Positions 57,589 through 64,000 of a DNA stretch of 64,000 bases are shown in pieces (the first letter of the stretch is position 1; the number at the start of each line of letters is the position of its first letter). The stretch spans positions 2,914,001 through 2,978,000 of the forward strand of contig JBANDB010000010.1 of NCBI GenBank assembly GCA_037576215.1. Reading direction: 5' to 3'. The stretch is from Armillaria gallica (Eukaryota; Basidiomycota; Agaricomycetes; Agaricales; Physalacriaceae). The notes below the pieces were generated by a model, which ran no database searches, was not told the DNA's origin, and saw only the letters and a program-made list of their open reading frames with translations. The position numbers and the translations under genes were made by a program.

Positions 57589-58749
57589 ATGCAAGGCTAT
57601 GAACGGATTCAGGTGGCTGTTCAACACCATCGCCTGGTCATGACACTAACAGTACACTGTGACTGGCCACTTTGGTCCGTTGACACCATTGATAACCCAC
57701 ATCCTAGGCAAGAGAAATTGTCAACATAGGCAAGCTAAGGACACCATTAAACATTACAGTTTATTATGGTAGATGCCTGGCTGGGTGTCTGGAAGTCCTG
57801 GAGGTGCAAGAACAATGCAGAATGGCATAGAATGGGCCATCAGGCAAGGTGCAAAGAAACACCTCTCAAGTTATCATACATCTATAGGTTTCAATCACTG
57901 CATAGGCCCCAGACATATTCCAGGAGCCAGCACTTCCTCTGCAGCCTATCGGACTCGCAATATGTCCGTGCTATAAGCCATGTGGTGCATATCTCAATGC
58001 AAGCAACAAGGTGCTAATACAGAGGATTACTGAGTACACCATATGGCACTCATCGGAGACCTACATTGTCTGAAGGATAGAACATCAGAAACCAGTACTT
58101 AGACACATGTCAAACATTGAAAGAAATGGAAGACCACGGATAGTAAAATGTTATATTTACTCTTCTAGGGAAACTGTAAAGTGAGAAGCTTGGGCCTTGG
58201 CAACCCTGACAACTTCAGCTTGTCCATCGAGAGCTATGAACAAATATGAGCTGTGAAAATACTTTCTTTCCTAAATACCAGTCATTTCCTCCAAACTGCA
58301 GTGCATCATACTTACATATAACAAAATGTCTTCACACGTGAAAGCTACATATTTTTGTAGTGAAAAAACCTCAGTTAAGAAATGTTCCATCCTTCCTCAC
58401 CCTTGTGAACTTGTTTAAATTATGTATGATTTTCAGAAAAAATCTGCTTTACAAAAGTTGCACAACAAGCAACATATTAGAATCCGTACAAGTAGTCTGG
58501 AAAATGGAACAGAGATGTCCAAAGTGAGATTCAAACACAGGACACAGGACATTGAACTTCGTGTCAAAGGAATTATAGCCAACACCATGAAGTCAAATGA
58601 CCACAGTTTTCTCGAGATCAAACCTGTACTCAGATAGGCGGATGATGTTGGGGGATGCCTTTTGTATGTCGGAAGCAGGGCAACTTGTAACAAGTATACA
58701 AACACTTTTGAACTTCAGACTTGAAAAAACAAAACTCGTCCGATGGCAT
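57589..58749. other. Intergenic, no gene recognised
   Basis: Several short frames but no motif, no repeat found elsewhere in the window, and no continuation of Gyp-3. Confidence 0.4.
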
Positions 58750-58759
58750 GGTAGCCAAG

Positions 58760-59116
58760 ACTTACCCAGTAAGACCCCCAGGAAAAACTGACACATATCC
58801 GGTAAATCTGAACTGGTCAGCTGAAGTTTGTTTTTCAACATGAAGTTTATCAAACTGGATCTTTGTACTTAGCGACAGTTTCCAGTCCACACTTGACAGA
58901 GATGTGCCCATATCAAATCAGAATTTTACATGGATATGTTTAGATCCATGCAATACATTCATGTTTCTATTTGATATAGAAGAAGGGCAGAGTCATTTCC
59001 CATCAGAATTTTATAGTTAAAGGCATCTTATAGCAGTACGACTTGGTCTGACCACTGACCAGTTCGGATTTACCAGTCACTTTTCAGTTTTTCCCAGTGG
59101 TCTTACTGGGTAAGTC
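58760..59116. mobile_element. MULE-like MITE with 10-bp target duplication
   Basis: A 357-bp element flanked by GGTAGCCAAG (58750-58759 and 59117-59126). It starts ACTTACCCAGTAAGACC and ends GGTCTTACTGGGTAAGTC. Terminal inverted repeats extend about 70 bp with a few mismatches (CAGTTTTTCC, GATTTACC and CTGACCAGTTC are shared). Long inverted ends and a 9-10-bp duplication are typical of Mutator-like MITEs. Non-coding. Confidence 0.75.
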
Positions 59117-59127
59117 GGTAGCCAAGT

Positions 59128-59375
59128 CTATGATATGCTAATAATAGACTATGCTTACTAAGCAGGTCATCAAGACAGATGCCTCGTTGCAGATATGGTC
59201 GGCCATCGAGAATGGCAGTTCGAGATGTTTATGTTGTTTTGCATGATTGAATATATTGTGGAGCAATGTGAAAGCATTGTGTGGACATGTATTGTTGTAA
59301 TGGATGGCAACAGGTAAGACTTCATAGGCACACAATTTAGAGGTCTGCAAGAGGTCTGGTTGGAAATGATTTGCC
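59128..59375. repeat. Interspersed repeat R2, copy 2
   Basis: Matches 35420-35720 and 62186-62700 in block order (TAGACTATGCTTACTAAGCAG; GGCCATCGAGAATGGCAGTT). It begins directly after the MITE target duplication. Confidence 0.5.
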
Positions 59376-60235
59376 ATGTGAGTGCTTTGAAATATGTCCC
59401 TTTGATTCTGGTCTGGTTCCATGATGCAGAAAGTGGACAGGCAATGGGACGAATGCCAAAGTCCTCAGCAGACCATTGCTTGGCTGTGAACTACCATGCA
59501 CTCAGACTTTCCCTGAAGAGAACATATTGAGTGTAGATATATGTCTCAGCACTGTTGGTCTGTATGGTGGATTAAAGTAAAAGGGCCAAAAATGAATTAT
59601 GCCTTGATATTTCTGGACTTAATAACATGCCTGATTTGGTTTATTGTGTGTGATGTGACCTATTTCAGGCCGGATACGGGTAGACCTTACCCCAATGCAA
59701 TTATTTTGGCAGGGAATGTACACTTGATAAGGACACCTCTATTGTCCTGGCTCCAATCATCCACCTTGTAAGGCAACTCCAAGGATGCTTTGATTTTTGT
59801 GCTTCACTGGCCAGTGTAGCATTGTACATCATGCTGAGTGCTCTCCTGACTCCAAACACATTACAAAGCACAAGATACACATACGTATGTGAGTGTAGAG
59901 TAGAAACACCAGATTGAGCGTTATGGTGAAGATTTAAGAAATTTCGGAAATGGCCTCTGAGTTACGCATTACAGTTGCTTGATTAAGCAAGGGCGCCAAG
60001 ATAATCATTGTATTGTTTTAAGATATTCGCGATGATACTCTGCTGTAAGCATTTAGAATTACCATTGATATTGAAAGAGCTCATACTTGAAATTTGATGG
60101 TATTTTTTAATGATTTTTTCAATGATTTTCTATAGTGTAATGAAAAAAAGGGGCAACAGGTCGACCGTTATGCGTTACAGGGGGTGAAATAAGCCATGAA
60201 ACAGTACCTATGTTATGTGTTACGGTTTCTACTGT
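59376..60235. other. Intergenic, no gene seen
   Basis: AT-rich with only short frames and no recognisable motif. Confidence 0.4.
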
Positions 60236-60660
60236 ACACTCATGTACAGTAGCCCTATAGGGCCGTAGATTACTTTAACAATGATGCCACATTGTCATCA
60301 TTGATTTTGATACTCTCAATATAGAATCCACTGACTAAGCTAATCATTGAGTCTGATGCTCGTTTTCAGGTACTTTTGGCCATCAGGAATGACAGTCCCA
60401 TGTGGACACTACTGATGGCCCTCATTATGGTACAGTAGGGTTGTATCCAGGACCCTTGTCATGCTTGCCCCATTTATATGGGTATTTTGCAGGTATCTTT
60501 ATAAGGAACCAACCTTTGGTCATATTTGACCATTTTTTATTTTATTTACTTTTGAAAAAAACATAAAACTCTCCATTTTCAAGTACACTGGCTATTAAGA
60601 TGCTGTGGAGGTTCCTTCCCTCTTGTTCTCTCCTCTCTTGCATATAGTTTCTCTGGGTGA
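60236..60660 (+). repeat. Interspersed repeat R1, copy 2
   Basis: Direct-orientation partner of 34785-35195, beginning CATGTACAGTAGCCCTATAGG. Identity is moderate (estimated 75-80% by eye), so both copies are old. Confidence 0.6.
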
Positions 60661-60838
60661 GCTGCATAGTAACGTACTTCACTTATATTCTTGCACCTGT
60701 GTACAGTTAATTGCTTTATATCAGTGTTTTGCCAGAGAAGTTTTTTTTTTTTGATCTAGTGGGTATTTATGGACAATCAGGTCTATTACAAATTTTGACA
60801 TAATCTGGCAATTATGTCATGTACACAAAGATACTGGC

Positions 60839-61120
60839 TTGGCTTTATCCTTCGTCAATGCCCAGCAACGTGCTCAATATATTGATGTTATATCTCCTAT
60901 GCATGGACGACACCTCAAGGCTAGCATTGTATTCTCCAGTGGAAGGATTTTTGCCATGATCATGGCATATCCTTGGTGGCAACAACCTCTGTTTTGCACA
61001 GATACTGTCAACGGAAAATTGGCATATTTTACAGCTTCAATTCTGGCTCACCTTGGCATACACACTGATCAGGACTCGCCTGCTGGATTTGAGAGGAGAG
61101 TACTGAGATTGTTGCTATAG
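60839..61120 (+). CDS. Unrecognised 93-aa ORF
   Basis: A frame without low complexity (FVNAQQRAQYIDVISPMHGR; YPWWQQPLFCTDTVNGKLAY). It may be an exon of an eroded gene. The start codon assigned is not ATG, and no family is recognised. Confidence 0.25.
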   Translation: MALSFVNAQQRAQYIDVISPMHGRHLKASIVFSSGRIFAMIMAYPWWQQPLFCTDTVNGKLAYFTASILAHLGIHTDQDSPAGFERRVLRLLL

Positions 61121-62185
61121 TCATATGGTGTTATGACATGGATAGTGAGTTTGGCCATTGTGTGATTGTTGTATTTTTGCATTAGATGCCATGAGTGAAA
61201 CATAATAAGTGCTAAAGTAAGTGATGCTTGAAACACATCAAATGAGAGAGAAGCGCATGGAATTAATGATGTGTTGAGGCCACTTTTTTCAAATTACATA
61301 ATAAGGTCAGTTGTCCATAATTCGATTGACTTAGACAACAGACTACATACACACCATCCCTCCCTTCTTCAACAAGTGTGTATCATCTGTCTGTATAGGA
61401 GAGACTAGGTATTGGCACCTCATCTTCCTCTTCCTCCCTTATTTCTGGTGCTAACCTATGGTCCCATATCCCTGAATAAGTAAACATGTCAGAGTTCGCA
61501 ATAAACGTGCCAGCGCTGCAATTCATTCTTTGGTGCTGAGGATGTCTGGCATTTGTAGGGGTCTTGATAGGTGTCACAGTATCGCTAGTTGTGCTTTCAT
61601 AACGTGGGCTTTTGCAGACAATGTGCCCTGAGTTTGGAAGTATTCACTTCAAGGGCAGTCAATGTTTGATATGTACTTTATAGTTACAATAAGAGACCAG
61701 AACTAGTAGAGGATAGAAAGAGATAAAGCTATGCAAGCAGTCTTTACACACCCCAAAATTAACCATTGAACAATTCATAGCCAGAACTTGATCCAGTGTT
61801 GTATGGTCACCTGACCTTGGGCCGAAGTCACAGTTGCTGGTCACACAAATGATCTTGACCAAGTCTCTGAGGCTGTGAAGCCACATATGATGTTGTTTTC
61901 GACTAACTTGGTTGTCTCTGACCCCGATTGCTTTGTCACGGTTTTGCTGATCTTCTGGTCCATGGGCATGCCAGGTCGTGCTGGCGAGGGGAAAGTCACA
62001 GTCATTTACTGACTGTGACAGTGGTGACTATGCAACAGTCATGACTTTGGCAACTATCGCATGACCCGCAAAACACTGACTTGATCTGCATCACCCTCGT
62101 TTTCACAATATACAGTGATCACTGCAATGATGCTAGTTTTGTTTTAATTTTATCAAGTAAAGTATAGCGGAAGGCCTGACTCAAT
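61121..62185. other. Intergenic, no gene recognised
   Basis: Short frames only; a CAGTCATTTACTGACTG near-palindrome at about 62001-62017. Confidence 0.4.
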
Positions 62186-62700
62186 GCTCTAAAAATAGAG
62201 TACAATGACTAAGCAGAGCATTGAGAACAATGCCTCAAGATCATGAGAGTGAAGATAGTTAGGGCCATTGAGAAACACTTCCTGGCCCACAATGATATCA
62301 GCGGAAAGGAAATCAAGTGGAAATGGTTTACCGATCTGGAGAAGTTTCTTCAGACACATTTCAATCTCCCAGAAATCAGATTTTGGCAGAGAGATTTCCG
62401 TTTCCGACTTGACCGAAATGGTATATCAAAGCATTTCCAGCACCAATGCATATTTTCTTCATGCACAAAATTAGGCATGACAGGAGTGAATGGTAGTTTG
62501 AAATGTTTATGTGCAAATTTGCATGGCTAAATATGGCTGTGAGCAAAGTCAATGCTTCCGTAGATGTGTATTGTTTTAAGCAATGATGATAGATAAGCTT
62601 CCTCAGCATGTGATGGATCACTGCACACATAAGGCACCAGTACTCTCAGTTAGATGTCGTAGTATAAGAGATAAAGTTGGCAGAAAACATTGTAGGACCG
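62186..62700. repeat. Interspersed repeat R2, copy 3, with inserted segment
   Basis: Begins GAGTACAATGACTAAGCAG and GGGCCATTGAG, then about 212 bp absent from the other two R2 copies (about 62275-62488; IKWKWFTDLEKFLQTHFNLP in one frame), then AATGGTAGTTTGAAATG resumes R2. Either an insertion here or a deletion in the other copies. Confidence 0.4.
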
Positions 62701-63019
62701 ATGAATTGATGACAGTTGTTTGGACATAAGAAAATAAATTACATTCCCATGGTTGATCTCTTCCTTATCACAACAGTCATGTCCATAGAAACACAATATC
62801 CTGTGAACACAGGAAGTGAGTATGTTCTATAAATAGTGTAGGACTCTTACTGAGTGATGTACAAAGGAACAATGGTGGGTGTACAGTGGACCAGGTGATG
62901 ACTAGATTAAAAAATAGCTGCGAAGCAGCTTTTATAACCCCCCATTAAGGATAATATGGGAAGGAGTCTGGGTGTGGCCAGAGACATAAAAATCTTACAA
63001 GTTCATACACAGAGAAGGG

Positions 63020-63661
63020 TTAACATGGTGGTAATTGATTTGATGACTTAAACATTTTTTTATAGGGGGGATGTTGAAAACTGTGGCAGGAGGGCTGCGA
63101 TACTACAGAAAGGGGACATGGGAACGTAGCTACTGAGAAAGTCTGGCACGATGGCCATGATAATGCTATGAGAAAATTCAAGTTCAATATGTATATAAGA
63201 TCTGTAAGGTCTGAATTTGGGATGCTGCGCATCTGACTCTCATCAAGAGAAAAGGCTCCCACCCAAGTTATGCTTAAGCACCCTTGCTCTGACTCCGACT
63301 TGCTAGTTTGTGCTCTCTTGACATAATGCTTAACATGATCAGCGACGATGGAAGGCCCAAACTCCATCACAATGGCCTCGATAATAGAAGAGTGAGGCAT
63401 GGCCTCAGCCTCCGAATCTAGGGGAGCATGCTTGGAGCATGACCAGTGTTGAAAGAACTTGGTGTTGCAAAGTGGGACCTTGTCGCCGGTAGAGTGAGAG
63501 ACGGTGGCAAATGACTTTGAATATGGAGCGGTGGTGGAAGCTTTTGGCAATGGGACAACTTGGCGCTTAAGGGGAGGCTTCAATGCTGAAGTATCCATGG
63601 CAACGACCTCATTGATATCTGACTCATCGACTTCAGTGGCAGAGAACTTGGAGACCCACAA
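63020..63661 (-). CDS. Hypothetical protein, 213 aa
   Basis: An ATG-started frame (MWVSKFSATEVDESDINEVV). Residues 1-150 look like real protein: LKPPLKRQVVPLPKASTT, EAIVMEFGPSIVADHVKHYV and RAQTSKSESEQ. The last 50 residues are hydrophobic and Ser/Pro-rich and may be read-through into non-coding sequence. No family recognised. It lies head to head with the membrane-protein exon at 63711. Confidence 0.4.
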   Translation of the reverse strand: MWVSKFSATEVDESDINEVVAMDTSALKPPLKRQVVPLPKASTTAPYSKSFATVSHSTGDKVPLCNTKFFQHWSCSKHAPLDSEAEAMPHSSIIEAIVMEFGPSIVADHVKHYVKRAQTSKSESEQGCLSITWVGAFSLDESQMRSIPNSDLTDLIYILNLNFLIALSWPSCQTFSVATFPCPLSVVSQPSCHSFQHPPYKKMFKSSNQLPPC

Positions 63662-63710
63662 TCCCCATCAGACAAGGACATTTGTTAAACTCTCAATACA
63701 AGTCACTTCT

Positions 63711-63944
63711 ATGAAGCGGTTACATGGTACATTCCTGCATACCGTCATCATCATGCTTTATGTTCTCTTGACAATAGTGTTCACAATGGACTGGGTGATT
63801 TTGTATCATGCATATATTGGGCACAGCTACAATGATTACGACATGTACACAACATTGGTGGATCATGGCCCATGGTGGAGAGCATATTATCTCATTGGTG
63901 GTATCACTGGTGGTATCAGCACACTTCTTGTGGATGTTACTATT
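63711..63944 (+). CDS. Multi-pass membrane protein, internal exon (runs off the window)
   Basis: An open stretch with two hydrophobic segments: HTVIIMLYVLLTIVFTMDWV and YLIGGITGGISTLLVDVTI. The GGISTLLVDVTI context resembles one transmembrane segment of a seven-helix protein family common in Agaricomycetes (usually followed by a W-R-C motif). The exon ends at GTATGT (donor 63945), and an acceptor TATAG ends at 63995, giving a 51-bp intron typical of these fungi. The upstream border is uncertain: ATG 63711 is the first in frame, but an earlier exon is likely. No stop before the donor, so this may be an intact gene. Confidence 0.5.
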
Positions 63945-64000
63945 GTATGTCAGTCCATCTAGTCCTGTCAGTCTTGAAGAGTTGATTTACTATAGACCTG

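Noticed and set aside
62243..62530. A 95-codon plus-strand frame
   Set aside because: It spans the R2 repeat and an inserted segment; no family recognised, and the frame crosses repeat boundaries.

Overview
This window looks like a transposon-dense, gene-poor stretch of a mushroom-forming basidiomycete (Agaricomycetes) genome. The evidence is three degenerate host-type genes of families that are expanded in such fungi: an alpha-type protein kinase, a JmjC-like protein, and an integrase-like DDE protein with the GVNDLWCIDQHNKW signature. There are also introns of about 50-60 bp with GTAAGT/GTATGT donors, and the right edge carries an exon of a multi-pass membrane protein resembling basidiomycete families. 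The species cannot be named from the sequence. Almost nothing here is an intact gene.

The backbone is four related chromodomain Ty3/Gypsy LTR retrotransposons. Gyp-1 (+, 1887 to about 21580) is old and cut into pieces by at least six later insertions: an ACTAGT-rich block at about 3300-4615, element A 5020-6343, a solo foldback arm 8254-9412 plus 11139-11235 that itself holds a Helentron-like element 9413-11138, element D 12150-15419, element B 16707-18334 and element C 18603-20326. Gyp-2 (-, 25386-33836) is full length, has 423-bp LTRs and a GAAGT target duplication, and sits inside an exon of the alpha-kinase gene (22636-25385 and 33842-34321). Gyp-3 (+, 43074-46480) keeps only its 5' LTR and gag, and its LTR holds a second Helentron-like element. 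Gyp-4 (+, 47820-56050) is full length with 430-bp LTRs and a CCTAT duplication. It lies near the centre of a giant palindrome whose 1.35-kb arms (46490-47819 with 56056-56073, against 56165-57512) look identical.

The Gyp family has two notable shared properties. The 13 bases just 3' of the 5' LTR (TTAGCTCAAAGCT and variants) are the reverse complement of a 13-mer about 35 bp downstream of the LTR TATA box, which is the arrangement expected for Tf1-like self-primed reverse transcription. In addition, every copy opens with a short ORF encoding a hydrophobic, probably membrane-spanning N-terminus. This ORF starts about 40-50 nt after the primer site and lies in the frame one base behind gag, which it overlaps. 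I know of no description of such an ORF. gag and pol follow with a conserved GAGGAGGTAAAAGA junction, and pol runs protease, RT (YLDD), RNase H, integrase (HHCC, DDE) and chromodomain.

Decay of these elements is dominated by C-to-T and G-to-A transitions at CpG. Most in-frame stops are CGA to TGA, and the LTR pairs differ almost only at CG/TG/CA sites, which suggests cytosine methylation or a RIP-like process. The rest of the window holds a JmjC-like pseudogene on the minus strand (37242-43064) split by a repeat-rich block, a MULE-like MITE with a 10-bp target duplication (58760-59116), two unclassified interspersed repeat families and long stretches with no recognisable gene.
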